This document shows, piece after piece, positions 14,478 through 22,303 of a stretch of DNA of 29,074 nt. The position numbers and the translations under genes are program-made. Under the pieces are notes generated by a model. The model saw nothing but the letters and a program-made list of their open reading frames with translations, was not told the DNA's origin and made no database searches. The stretch comes from a virus. Location of the stretch: positions 1 through 29,074 of IMG/VR virus record IMGVR_UViG_3300023443_000483, one strand, 5' to 3'. Position 1 is the stretch's first letter, and each line of letters starts with the position of its first letter.

Positions 14478-14884
14478 GACAAGCAATTCAATTTTATTTG
14501 TTAAGTGTAGCAGCTTTAACCAGTCTTGTAGGTACTCGGATTTTTCCGCAAAGAGCTCCAACAGGAACGGCGTTGCCTTATTTAACTTACATAGTCACGG
14601 CTCAAGATCCTGACTATGATCAAGGCGGCTTTAATGGTTATATACATAACTCTTTTGAGTTTAATTCCAACGGTGCCACGCTCAAAGATTCGATCAATGT
14701 AAACCAAGCCCTTTTTGATGCACTCGCGATACAAAATACTGTGATTGGTGATACAGGCAAAACTCAATTTTTACGATCTACAACTCAAATAAGTTTATTT
14801 GATAATTTTGACCTTTTTGACGGTTCTCAAGAAGGCACAAGAATTATTACTTCAACATTCGACATAACAAACTTGGAGGATTAA
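14474..14884 (+). CDS. Tail completion/terminator protein, DUF3168-like
   Basis: Encodes 136 aa. Typical N-terminus for this family: MRQAIQFYLLSVAALTSLVG followed by T-R-I-F-P-Q-R-A-P and the strand LPYLTYIVTAQDPDYDQ, then a helix KDSINVNQALFDALAI and strand FEFNSNG. It caps the tail end facing the head. Overlaps the gp10-like stop as ATGA and precedes the tail-tube gene by 3 nt, the expected order. Confidence 0.8.
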   Translation: MRQAIQFYLLSVAALTSLVGTRIFPQRAPTGTALPYLTYIVTAQDPDYDQGGFNGYIHNSFEFNSNGATLKDSINVNQALFDALAIQNTVIGDTGKTQFLRSTTQISLFDNFDLFDGSQEGTRIITSTFDITNLED

Positions 14885-14887
14885 AAA

Positions 14888-15319
14888 ATGGCTAGCGGAC
14901 AAGGAAAAACAGAAGGACAAGGATTTACGGTTTCATTTGCAGTTTTAGCGGTAATTTTAAATTTACTCGACGTCAATATAACCGGGCCTTCAGTTACTTC
15001 TATAAATTGCTCTGATCAATCCACAGTTGGCTTTGAAGAGTATATAGCAAGTACTTTAAAAGAAGGCGGTAATTACTCTTTTAATATTCAATGGAATTTA
15101 AAAGATCAAGTTGCCTTATATGCTGCAATTGGTGTTGCTGACACAATGACTGTTACTTGGCCGCTTGCAACATCTACAGATACAGTTTTCGCCTCAGACG
15201 GTGTGCCGGGATATATTGAATCTCTTACAAAAGTAGCTGAAAAAGGAATTGTAATTAACGGCGTTTTGGTTTGGAAAGTTGCTGATGATATTGTTGTTGT
15301 TGATGAGGCTGTAAGCTAA
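14888..15319 (+). CDS. Major tail tube protein
   Basis: Encodes 143 aa, beta-rich, between tail completion and tail chaperone genes, the expected position of the tube protein. Sequence shows GFEEYIASTLKEGGNYSFNI and QWNLKDQVALYAAIGVADTM near the centre, a common feature of small siphovirus tube proteins that have a two-sheet fold with an alpha helix. The final third contains GYIESLTKVAEKGIVINGVL. Strong ribosome site GGAGG. This product would stack in hexameric rings; the short tape measure suggests a short tail. Confidence 0.75.
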   Translation: MASGQGKTEGQGFTVSFAVLAVILNLLDVNITGPSVTSINCSDQSTVGFEEYIASTLKEGGNYSFNIQWNLKDQVALYAAIGVADTMTVTWPLATSTDTVFASDGVPGYIESLTKVAEKGIVINGVLVWKVADDIVVVDEAVS

Positions 15320-15651
15320 TGGATTTTAATGACTATACTGAACTTGTAAAAGGGCACATTATAAAACTTGATGTTCCCGGCGAAAAAAGTCATTTTATGA
15401 TTGTTCCTTCAGGGTTGAGTTCCGATTTTATGAAGCTGATGAATGATGACTCTATTGATGAATCAAACAGGCTTCTTAGAGTTATAGCTCATGCTTTATG
15501 CGATGAAAACGGCAAAAGGGTTTTTGACCCTGAAAATGAAGAACATTTGAAAATTATCATAAATATTCCGACTGAGATTCAAATATGCCTTATTGAAACA
15601 ATGGCTGAAATTATGTTCCCTAAAAAAAAACAATTGAAGGGACAGAAATAG
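15319..15651 (+). CDS. Tail assembly chaperone G (zero-frame product)
   Basis: Encodes 110 aa. G-type chaperones coat the tape measure during tail assembly. The ATG overlaps the tail-tube stop by one base. It has a compact alpha-beta domain (ELVKGHIIKLDVPGEKSHFM) with an acidic helix IDESNRLLRVIAHALCDENG. At its end lies an A9 run where -1 frameshifting produces a longer G-T fusion (see 15622-15630). Without slipping it ends KKKQLKGQK. Confidence 0.8.
   Translation: MDFNDYTELVKGHIIKLDVPGEKSHFMIVPSGLSSDFMKLMNDDSIDESNRLLRVIAHALCDENGKRVFDPENEEHLKIIINIPTEIQICLIETMAEIMFPKKKQLKGQK
15622..15630 (+). other. -1 ribosomal frameshift site (A9)
   Basis: Nine A residues are read AAA AAA AAA in the zero frame, containing the classic A-AAA-AAA slippery heptamer at 15624-15630. 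A -1 slip continues as T-I-E-G-T-E-I-E-F without a stop until 15941. A weak stem (GAAGG with CCTTTTTC, from about 15635 to 15662) may stimulate it. This is the standard lambda G/GT arrangement. Confidence 0.85.
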
Positions 15652-15941
15652 AATTCCTTTTTCTGCTTGCAAAAGAGCTTGGTAAAACAATAAAAGAGCT
15701 GGTGACTGACATGAACCCCGTAGAATGGTTGTGGTGGAAACAATATTATAATTATAGACCTTTTGGAGATATGCGCGACGATTTGCGGACAGCATTATCT
15801 ACTAAGCTTTTATTGACTCCTTACATTAAAAAAAGTACAAGCATTCCTTTGAGTGAATTCATGTTACAACCGCCGGAAGACTTAATGCCGTCGGCTAATG
15901 AATTGACTGATAAACTTACAGCTTTATTTGGAGGTTCTTAA
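15630..15941 (+). CDS. Tail assembly chaperone T extension (frameshift product)
   Basis: Reached by a -1 shift at 15630; the fusion from 15319 would be 207 aa (104 from G plus 103 here). The extension reads TEIEFLFLLAKELGKTIKEL followed by VTDMNPVEWLWWKQYYN, with the E-W-x-W-W helix common in T-domain proteins, which contact the tail tube. An ATG at 15702 in this frame has no good ribosome site, and the frame is open well upstream of it, so an independent start is unlikely. Ends one base before the tape measure ATG. Confidence 0.85.
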   Translation, partial: TIEGTEIEFLFLLAKELGKTIKELVTDMNPVEWLWWKQYYNYRPFGDMRDDLRTALSTKLLLTPYIKKSTSIPLSEFMLQPPEDLMPSANELTDKLTALFGGS

Positions 15942-15942
15942 A

Positions 15943-16698
15943 ATGGCTGGTGTAGTACGAACTGTGTCTGTTGTGTTTAATGCTTTTACAGGTAATTTTA
16001 ATAAAAATACCTTGACTGCTGGTGACACAATGTTGGGTTTTGCAAGCAAAGCGGAGCAAGCAAAAGGATTAATTAAAGCCGCATTCCAAGTAATCAAAAA
16101 AGTCGCTGATGCATTTGCTGACAGTTTTGAAAGAATTGGTAAATTAAAAGCTCCAACTGATAAAATTGGGGTTGGTGCTATTCAAGACATCAGAAAAATG
16201 AATAAAGCGATTAAAGACATGGGCACAGCTTGGACTGATATCATTGACAAGTTAGCAGTTTTCATGGCTCCTGTAATAACACTAATAGCTGATCTGTTGA
16301 CTGGTATGTTAACTATAGTTTTGAAGATTGGCGCCTTTATTCAAAAGTTCATTATCGAACCTTTTCAGGAATTCCTAGAAAGCGGCATTTTAAACCTGCT
16401 CAATATCATAGGGCTTTTAACTGATGAAGAACTAGAAATGGCTTTAAAAATTAAATTAACGCCTATCCCTCTAGATGATGATAAGAAGCCAGTGAAAACA
16501 CAAATAATTAATATTAAGTCTTTTTCTGATGCTGTTGAAGGGGGATCGTCAAAAGCTTTTGATATCCTTAATCCTGATAGACCGGGCTCAATTGCTCAAG
16601 AGCAACTTGCTGCTAATAAAGAGACCGCAGAAAATACGGCTAAGATAGCGGCTAAATTAGATGAAGAGGGCGTGCGCTTTGTAGAGGTGCCTTTATAA
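15943..16698 (+). CDS. Putative (unusually short) tape measure protein
   Basis: Encodes 251 aa from ATG 15943 (GGAGG eight bases upstream; a TTG at 15928 lies inside the chaperone gene). It directly follows the chaperone pair, the invariant place of the tape measure. Typical tape-measure features are present: a helical N-terminal part with KAEQAKGLIKAAFQVIKKVA, a hydrophobic segment about 104-138 (LAVFMAPVITLIADLL, MLTIVLKIGAFIQKF), then more helices. Siphovirus tape measures are usually over 600 aa, with tail length roughly 0.15 nm per residue; 251 aa would mean a tail under 40 nm. A tail protein of another kind cannot be excluded. Confidence 0.65.
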   Translation: MAGVVRTVSVVFNAFTGNFNKNTLTAGDTMLGFASKAEQAKGLIKAAFQVIKKVADAFADSFERIGKLKAPTDKIGVGAIQDIRKMNKAIKDMGTAWTDIIDKLAVFMAPVITLIADLLTGMLTIVLKIGAFIQKFIIEPFQEFLESGILNLLNIIGLLTDEELEMALKIKLTPIPLDDDKKPVKTQIINIKSFSDAVEGGSSKAFDILNPDRPGSIAQEQLAANKETAENTAKIAAKLDEEGVRFVEVPL

Positions 16699-17678
16699 TG
16701 GGAATTGTAAGTGTAAAACGTACTGATAAAAAAATGGGTTCTGAAAAGACAAATTCCAGAACTCTAACAGATGAATATTGGGTTACTACAAATTCACCTA
16801 ATGATGAACCGTCAACGATTTATGATTCTAATTTTAACGGCATCCCGCAAATTGGAGACCCGCACCCAACAGACCCATTAGTAACTGTTATTGGCCGCGA
16901 TGTTTCACCGACAAAAAACCGTCTTAAATATTTGTTGAAAGTAAGCTATTCAAATGAAGTCTCAAGCGACCAAGGCGGCGGCGGCGGTGGTGGTGGTGGA
17001 TCTATCGAAGCGCTTAAGGTTACAGTAGATTCATGGACTGAAAGTATTGTGTTAGAAAGTGACTATTCAAAAACGCCAAAAGTTTTTAAAGATAAAGCTG
17101 GTAGTAAGCTCAAATATCAGCAAAATATTTATCACACCATGATTACTATAACGGCTCAAACAAAAGACCCGGATTTTAGAGGTTTCCAAAATCTTGAGGG
17201 CTTGGTTAATTCATCTCCTGTACGTTGGCTTGGATTGGATTTTCTAAGAGATCAAATGCTTTTTAAAAAGTATCGTGCATCCTCAATCGGTAATAATACT
17301 TGGGCAGAAACCTTTGTTTTTTTGGGTCGAAAGATGCCTTCTTTAGAAAGCGTTACTGTTGATGAGGATCGTACAGCAGGATGGCAACCACAGATATTAA
17401 ATGCGGGTTTATGGGAGCTTGTTGAAAAGGGCGGAGAGAAAAAAAGGGAGCCTATTAAAACCGTCACCAAAAAAGGGGATAAGATTAATAATAGACCTGT
17501 AACATCTCCTTGGCCCTTAGATCTTGAGGGTGTTCATATCCCACTAGATGACATTGATAAAGATAGAGTATTTTTACAATTTCAGACTTATTTTCGTTCA
17601 AATTTTAGTTTGGCTTTTGATTTTGATTTTACTAAGATCCTAACTGGTGATGTACAAAATCAATTAGGGATTCAGTAA
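16698..17678 (+). CDS. Tail/baseplate protein with Gly9 linker
   Basis: Encodes 326 aa. ATG overlaps the tape measure stop by one base. The N-terminal 90 residues (with WVTTNSPNDEPSTIYDSNFN and VSPTKNRLKYLLKVSYS) are separated from the rest by a run of nine Gly (about 93-101). The C-terminal domain has NIYHTMITITAQTKDPDFRG and a long strand-rich end (PLDLEGVHIPLDD...). Position right after the tape measure suggests a distal tail or baseplate role; no known family identified. The Gly run in DNA is mostly GGC then GGT codons (16975-17001). Confidence 0.6.
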   Translation: MGIVSVKRTDKKMGSEKTNSRTLTDEYWVTTNSPNDEPSTIYDSNFNGIPQIGDPHPTDPLVTVIGRDVSPTKNRLKYLLKVSYSNEVSSDQGGGGGGGGGSIEALKVTVDSWTESIVLESDYSKTPKVFKDKAGSKLKYQQNIYHTMITITAQTKDPDFRGFQNLEGLVNSSPVRWLGLDFLRDQMLFKKYRASSIGNNTWAETFVFLGRKMPSLESVTVDEDRTAGWQPQILNAGLWELVEKGGEKKREPIKTVTKKGDKINNRPVTSPWPLDLEGVHIPLDDIDKDRVFLQFQTYFRSNFSLAFDFDFTKILTGDVQNQLGIQ

Positions 17679-20048
17679 ATGGCTGCTGATATTTCATTCT
17701 TTAATAAATCAAATTCTGAAAGAATTGTTACAGACGTTATATGGGGGGAAGAACAGCGAGATGCGGGTGTTTCACTGATTTCAAATGACGACACTATGAC
17801 AAGTCAAACTATATACGCAAAAGTTACAGAGTTAGACGCAGGCGACTCCGGTTTTCATAAATTGGATGAAGTAACAAAACAAGGTGTTCTTTGGACGATT
17901 GTTGAAGACGGTTATAAATGGGATGGGAGCCAGTATGATTTTGCAAGACATATTACCTTTGGATCTGTTGAAATAGGTCAAATAGTTAAAATGCAATTGA
18001 TTGTGAATGTAGAACCTGATGACGGTGGTGAAGAATGGGTTTTTAGCACAGAAACAACAAACCCCGAAGTTTTCATTTTATATGCAGAGGAAAACGGCGA
18101 TACCGGACAAGCCTCAAAAGACAGCCCTTGGACTATGAAAAAGGCCGGTGTAGTTGCAACAAATGTTGGTGAGTTTCCATTGCCAGAAACTACCATTCTT
18201 GGACCCTCATATTTAGGAGTTCAAATTGAATTTCAGGACGTTGGTTACGGCTTACAGCTTGTAGGTGCTTCTTATACTTTCACTCGTGGGCCTTATTGGG
18301 TTTCAGATGATACTGAAAAAACAATAAGTGTTAACTGGCCAATTTGTGATGTTGATGTTTTCGGGGATATTTCAAGACTCACACAACACCACGCCGGGGA
18401 TATTCATTTGGAGGTTTATGAACAAGACCCAAACAGCGATGAGTTTTATATTGTTGGTGACAATATTTGGATCAAAGTTACAAAGATAGGTAACGGTTAC
18501 ACGGTTTCTCATATAGGCCCGGATGACGTTGTTTGGTTTCCTTTTAAGGCAATCGATGACGCGTTCCCGTGTGACCTCGTAAACCTTACAAGCTTCACAG
18601 AAGTTACTGACTTTGTTAATAGTTTATTAGAGGCTTTAATACAAGTCAGAGTTGACAGAAGAGGACATATAATAAATAGCTATCCTTGCGACGGCAGCGG
18701 CTCGGGTAATAATACCCCTGAAAACCCTGAAAACCCTGAAAACCCTTATACATATTTATCACTTTCATCCACATTATTAACTCAATCAATATTAGCTAGT
18801 GGAATAACAGCATTAGTTCCAAATGATGTTGAATCTTCTGTCGGAATTTTCGGAAAATATCAAGTTTTCAATAATGGGAATAATTATTTAGGTCTGATCG
18901 AAAATGGTGAATCAGTCAGGGTTTCCGTTTTTAACGGCCTTGGTGAAATAATCAGAATAGATACAGTCCTTCCGGGGGATGGCCTCGGGGAAGTAGATAC
19001 AAGCACAGTAGCTGCACGAAATATTAATAATACCAGCGGAAGAGATGAAGGTAATGAAGGTGCTGACGCTGGTGTTCTTTTAGGAACTTTTCGTTTCCGT
19101 TTTAATGATACTTTGAAAATAACTTATGCTGCTGTAAATCCCGGTGGTCTTGCAAAGACTAATGAACATGAGACTGAATCTTGTAGTGCTTCAATAAATT
19201 TACCTAGCACAACAGTGCGTGATAGAGATGACCCCTTAGTTGAAGCTTTTCAATTTGAGGTTGAATACGATATTTTAAATCTCGGCCCCGACCCATATAA
19301 GTGTACGGCCAATTTTGTTTATCAAGATGGCTCAGATGTATCTTATTCAAGAGCTCAAGGCGGCCCGTATATAAACGGGAAATTTTTACTTTCATTAAGC
19401 GCCAATAGTGAAACAGACCCAAATGAAACAAACAATTTTTATTTTGATTTAGACCCAACAAAAGTTGAGACGGCAGGAACTATAAGACTTTGTACAGAAC
19501 TCGTTACTACTGATGAGTTATACAATGCAAATTGTGATTTTTGCCAAGATCTAAATGTACAGAGTCAAGATGAATGTGTTGTTGACTCAGACGGCGTGCG
19601 CGTTACTGATGAATCTGGCGATTGTATTACTGATGGTGTATTACTTGAATGGGATACCACAAGTAACTTAAGTACACCGATAAATTGCAGTGTTGCATTA
19701 ACCTCTAACACAAATTTCTCAACCACTAGAACAGGAAGATTGGGATTCAGTACTACTGGTAGTTCCATTGGTGAAATATCAGGATTAATTCCAAACCAAT
19801 TATATAACATAGAGTTGACAACCGGTACAGATGAATCAAATGATTCACCTGATAACAGCTTAACGGTGGTTATCGGTTCTATAAATGCAACAATTTCTCA
19901 AACTTTAGGAACGTCAGTGCCTCAAGTAAGTAATGGCACTGCTACAAGCGATTCAAGCGGCAAAATAATTTATACTTGTTCAGGTTCCGATCCGCTAGGT
20001 AATCCAGAAGGCGCGCACTGTTTAATAAACTCAATAAAAGGAAGTTAA
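17679..20048 (+). CDS. Large tail tip/fibre protein
   Basis: Encodes 789 aa, no family recognised from end to end. The N-terminal about 330 residues are aromatic and acidic, beta-rich (RDAGVSLISNDDTMTSQTIY, GPYWVSDDTEKTISVNWPIC). A PENPENPENP tract (18714-18747) links it to beta-sandwich-like modules, including a CARDB-like stretch NSETDPNETNNFYFD (about 587-601). The C-terminal part is rich in Ser/Thr/Asn with several Cys (CQDLNVQSQDECVVDSDGV). Probably a tail-tip protein with receptor-facing C-terminal domains. The start overlaps nothing, with AGGG nine bases upstream. Confidence 0.65.
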   Translation: MAADISFFNKSNSERIVTDVIWGEEQRDAGVSLISNDDTMTSQTIYAKVTELDAGDSGFHKLDEVTKQGVLWTIVEDGYKWDGSQYDFARHITFGSVEIGQIVKMQLIVNVEPDDGGEEWVFSTETTNPEVFILYAEENGDTGQASKDSPWTMKKAGVVATNVGEFPLPETTILGPSYLGVQIEFQDVGYGLQLVGASYTFTRGPYWVSDDTEKTISVNWPICDVDVFGDISRLTQHHAGDIHLEVYEQDPNSDEFYIVGDNIWIKVTKIGNGYTVSHIGPDDVVWFPFKAIDDAFPCDLVNLTSFTEVTDFVNSLLEALIQVRVDRRGHIINSYPCDGSGSGNNTPENPENPENPYTYLSLSSTLLTQSILASGITALVPNDVESSVGIFGKYQVFNNGNNYLGLIENGESVRVSVFNGLGEIIRIDTVLPGDGLGEVDTSTVAARNINNTSGRDEGNEGADAGVLLGTFRFRFNDTLKITYAAVNPGGLAKTNEHETESCSASINLPSTTVRDRDDPLVEAFQFEVEYDILNLGPDPYKCTANFVYQDGSDVSYSRAQGGPYINGKFLLSLSANSETDPNETNNFYFDLDPTKVETAGTIRLCTELVTTDELYNANCDFCQDLNVQSQDECVVDSDGVRVTDESGDCITDGVLLEWDTTSNLSTPINCSVALTSNTNFSTTRTGRLGFSTTGSSIGEISGLIPNQLYNIELTTGTDESNDSPDNSLTVVIGSINATISQTLGTSVPQVSNGTATSDSSGKIIYTCSGSDPLGNPEGAHCLINSIKGS
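18714..18747 (+). repeat. 9-bp direct repeats encoding Pro-Glu-Asn
   Basis: Three tandem copies of CCCTGAAAA plus a partial fourth encode PENPENPENP, joining the N-terminal and C-terminal halves of the 789-aa tail protein. Such repeats can expand or contract by slippage and would alter linker length. Confidence 0.85.
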
Positions 20049-20051
20049 AAA

Positions 20052-20966
20052 ATGGCTAGGCAATACTTTTTTTTAGGGACTACGACCCCTTCATTTACGC
20101 CTCAATTTGCCGGAAGTATTTTTGTTGATACTACAGGCGGTCTCATTTACTTTGCAACGGGTACCACTTCAAGTGCCGATTGGGACGTATTACCACAACT
20201 ATTAAGTCAATTAACTGTTGATGCTGATCTTGATTTATTGGGAGTTTTCAAGCTTCTAAATGTTCAGGGGATTGATTATCAAGCCAGCGCTGAACTTACA
20301 ATTGCCACCGGTGTAATCACTGCAACTCAGACTTTGCATAGTGTCGATACTCAAAGCGAGGGCCCATCAGATGATCTTGACACAATAACGCCAGACACAG
20401 ACTTAAATATTTTATATCTGAAATCTGAGAATGTTTCACGTGTTGTTACTCTTAAACATGGCATTGGAAATCTTTTATTGCCTGATGGTAATGACATTGT
20501 GATGACTTTCAATATCAACTATCCTTTCATTTTTGACGGTTCAAACTGGATACTTACATTTGATAATGCCGGTGCAACAGCGCTACAAAATGTAGTAGAT
20601 GACACAACCCCACAGTTAGGCGGTTTTCTCGATGCTCAAGATAATCGCATTAGCTCATTACTCGGCCTTGGCGCAAAGACTACAACTGTCTTGGACATTG
20701 TAACAGGCGCTATTACTCAGACACAGTTAATTCATAATATCGGCACAGAAGCAGCTGCAGCAACAGATGATCTTGACTCAATAGTTCCGGCCACTGGTCA
20801 AACTGAAATAATAATCACTATGAATGACGCTGCTGAAGTTCCAACGATTAAACATGCAACAGGCACAAATACATTTTTGTTAGCTGGCGATGCTGATTTA
20901 GTTATGGTCATGAATACCTTTTATCATTTTCATCATGACGGCACAAATTGGAAGCTTATTGGTTAA
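20052..20966 (+). CDS. Tail-fibre-like protein with duplicated domain
   Basis: Encodes 304 aa. It carries NVVDDTTPQLGGFLDAQDN (about 180-198), a motif typical of phage fibre proteins. Two related domains of about 90 residues, approximately 80-170 and 214-304, both go from I-x-T-G-x-I-T-x-T-Q through D-D-L-D-(T/S)-I to a Phe/Tyr-rich end with D-G-(S/T)-N-W. This indicates an internal tandem duplication followed by divergence. Probably a fibre head or receptor-contact module. Ribosome site AAGGAA nine bases before the ATG; no other regulatory signal in front. Confidence 0.75.
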   Translation: MARQYFFLGTTTPSFTPQFAGSIFVDTTGGLIYFATGTTSSADWDVLPQLLSQLTVDADLDLLGVFKLLNVQGIDYQASAELTIATGVITATQTLHSVDTQSEGPSDDLDTITPDTDLNILYLKSENVSRVVTLKHGIGNLLLPDGNDIVMTFNINYPFIFDGSNWILTFDNAGATALQNVVDDTTPQLGGFLDAQDNRISSLLGLGAKTTTVLDIVTGAITQTQLIHNIGTEAAAATDDLDSIVPATGQTEIIITMNDAAEVPTIKHATGTNTFLLAGDADLVMVMNTFYHFHHDGTNWKLIG

Positions 20967-20971
20967 TTAAT

Positions 20972-21008
20972 GTTTTTTATTTTCAGAATATATTGAAAAT
21001 AGTGAAAA
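20972..21008 (+). promoter_or_regulatory. Dyad element, copy 3 (before 21057)
   Basis: Identical over 37 bp to 11217-11253, including the TATTTTCA/TGAAAATA dyad and ATAGTGAA tail. Unlike copies 1 and 2, no -10 box sits 17 bp after TTGAAA: the shared ATACTTTGG follows 5 bp closer than in copy 2, leaving a 12-bp spacer to AATACT. The site may still bind the regulator, but promoter activity is doubtful without help. Confidence 0.75.
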
Positions 21009-21018
21009 GAAATACTTT

Positions 21019-21050
21019 GGAGTTTGACGGCTCCTCATATAAAACAGGAG
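21019..21050 (+). promoter_or_regulatory. Possible ribosome-site hairpin before 21057
   Basis: CTCCT (21031-21035) can pair with the ribosome site AGGAG (21046-21050) of the gene at 21057, or CTCC with GGAG at 21019-21022. The two pairings exclude each other, so the leader could switch access to the site. The stems are short (4-5 bp), so this may be chance. Confidence 0.35.
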
Positions 21051-21056
21051 AATAAA

Positions 21057-21335
21057 ATGGTACTCGGAAAAAAAACACAGTCAACAGACATTAATAATCT
21101 TGAACGTGGCAGCGTTCATGAGCTCTGGCAAGGTGGAGATGCCACTAGAGTCTTTACAGCGGCTGAAGGTTTCCCGCGAGCTATTCGAGTTGATGTTGCT
21201 GGAACAATAATTATGAAAGATCAACAAAGTTCACCTGTTCAAGTTACATACAATTTTTTGCAGGGTGAAATCATTCCTTTTGCTGTTTCTGAGATAGATA
21301 CAACCAGCACAGCCAATGTGCAAATATGGTGGTGA
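21057..21335 (+). CDS. Small beta protein, spike-base-like
   Basis: Encodes 92 aa from ATG 21057 (AGGAG six bases upstream; an in-frame TTG at 21024 lies in the leader). The layout FPRAIRVDVAGTIIMKDQ followed by TYNFLQGEIIPFAVSEIDTT resembles small phage spike-base proteins, where a G-T and an L/I-P-x-x-V/I box alternate; this match is by eye only and weak. First gene behind the third dyad element, with a fibre-type gene next, consistent with a tail-end component. Confidence 0.5.
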   Translation: MVLGKKTQSTDINNLERGSVHELWQGGDATRVFTAAEGFPRAIRVDVAGTIIMKDQQSSPVQVTYNFLQGEIIPFAVSEIDTTSTANVQIWW

Positions 21336-21338
21336 AAA

Positions 21339-22301
21339 ATGCTTTGGTTAAACAATGGATTAAGTCTCGGGCTAAACTCGGGCGGGTTAAATTTATTAGA
21401 GGAAGAAGAGATGGCTATTAAATTACTAAATATTGACGGACAATTTAATTTTTGGGATGATGGTACAAGCTTTACGGCTGATGGTTACGGCCCGACAATG
21501 TGGCGACTTTCAGAAGGTGGCGGTGCTGCGACAATTACCAAAGTGGCTTTCACATTTGGTCAAACTGATGTGGCTGGTAATCCTACAAATCATTTAAACT
21601 TTGACCAGTCAACGGGCGGCACTGATGTTGAGTTATCACACCGGATAGAAAATGCAGGAACTTGCGCAGGATCTAGTTTGAGTGTCTCATTTTATGCGAA
21701 GGTGGCAAGTGGAACACTTTCTGTGACTCCAGAGTTTAGGCAGAATTTTGGAACAGGTGGAAGTCCATCAACGGAAGTTGCAACAGCAGGGAGCGCGGTT
21801 ACGGTCACAACTTCATTTACTAAGTTTACACAGTCAATAGTGTTGCCTTCTGTTTCTGGTAAGACTTTAGGCACTGGCGGGGATGATTATCTTGAATTAG
21901 TCTTAAAGTTTCCTGACTCAACAGTATTTGATTGCGATGTGGCAAATGTGGCAACAAAAGAAGGCGCGGCATTTACTGGTAAATGGCCTACTGTTAATGA
22001 TGAAAGATTGTTGGTACACAGATACTGGCAGGTTATCGGCGATTACGTAGAAGGTGTACCAGGAGGTCAAGTTATACCTACTTTCCCTACAGAAGCAGAT
22101 ACCCCAGACACAACCCGAAAGACTCTTATTGTACTACATACGTGCATGCGGGCAGCGCCTTCTGCGACTTTAGGCACGGCTGGTGCAGGAACATTGGATT
22201 CTGCCACAACTAGGAATAATTTTCTACGGGTTAATGCTACCGCTGCGACTGCTGCGTCATCCCAAGTTTTTGACTATGTTTTATTAGACGCGAGGTTATA
22301 A
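21339..22301 (+). CDS. Fibre/spike protein with jelly-roll carbohydrate-binding domain
   Basis: Encodes 320 aa. From residue 25 on it matches a module common at the ends of phage fibres: LLNIDGQFNFWDDGTSFTAD, GYGPTMWRLSEGGGAATITK, FGQTDVAGNPTNHLNFDQST, FGTGGSPSTEVATAGS, SGKTLGTGGDDYLELVLKFP and the end-block ERLLVHRYWQVIGDY. These jelly-roll domains likely bind glycans on the host surface or on other fibres. The true start could be 21411 (MAIKLLN, with AGAGG upstream) rather than 21339, which is only 3 nt behind the previous stop; the extra 24 residues look like a short hydrophobic leader. Confidence 0.8.
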   Translation: MLWLNNGLSLGLNSGGLNLLEEEEMAIKLLNIDGQFNFWDDGTSFTADGYGPTMWRLSEGGGAATITKVAFTFGQTDVAGNPTNHLNFDQSTGGTDVELSHRIENAGTCAGSSLSVSFYAKVASGTLSVTPEFRQNFGTGGSPSTEVATAGSAVTVTTSFTKFTQSIVLPSVSGKTLGTGGDDYLELVLKFPDSTVFDCDVANVATKEGAAFTGKWPTVNDERLLVHRYWQVIGDYVEGVPGGQVIPTFPTEADTPDTTRKTLIVLHTCMRAAPSATLGTAGAGTLDSATTRNNFLRVNATAATAASSQVFDYVLLDARL

Positions 22302-22303
22302 CC

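Noticed and set aside
15702-15941. Independent start for the T-frame protein
   Set aside because: The frame is open from the A9 slip site and lacks a ribosome site at the ATG; the frameshift model fits better.
18714-18747. CRISPR-like repeats
   Set aside because: The repeats are 9 bp, without spacers, and are in frame inside a protein gene; no CRISPR array anywhere in the window.
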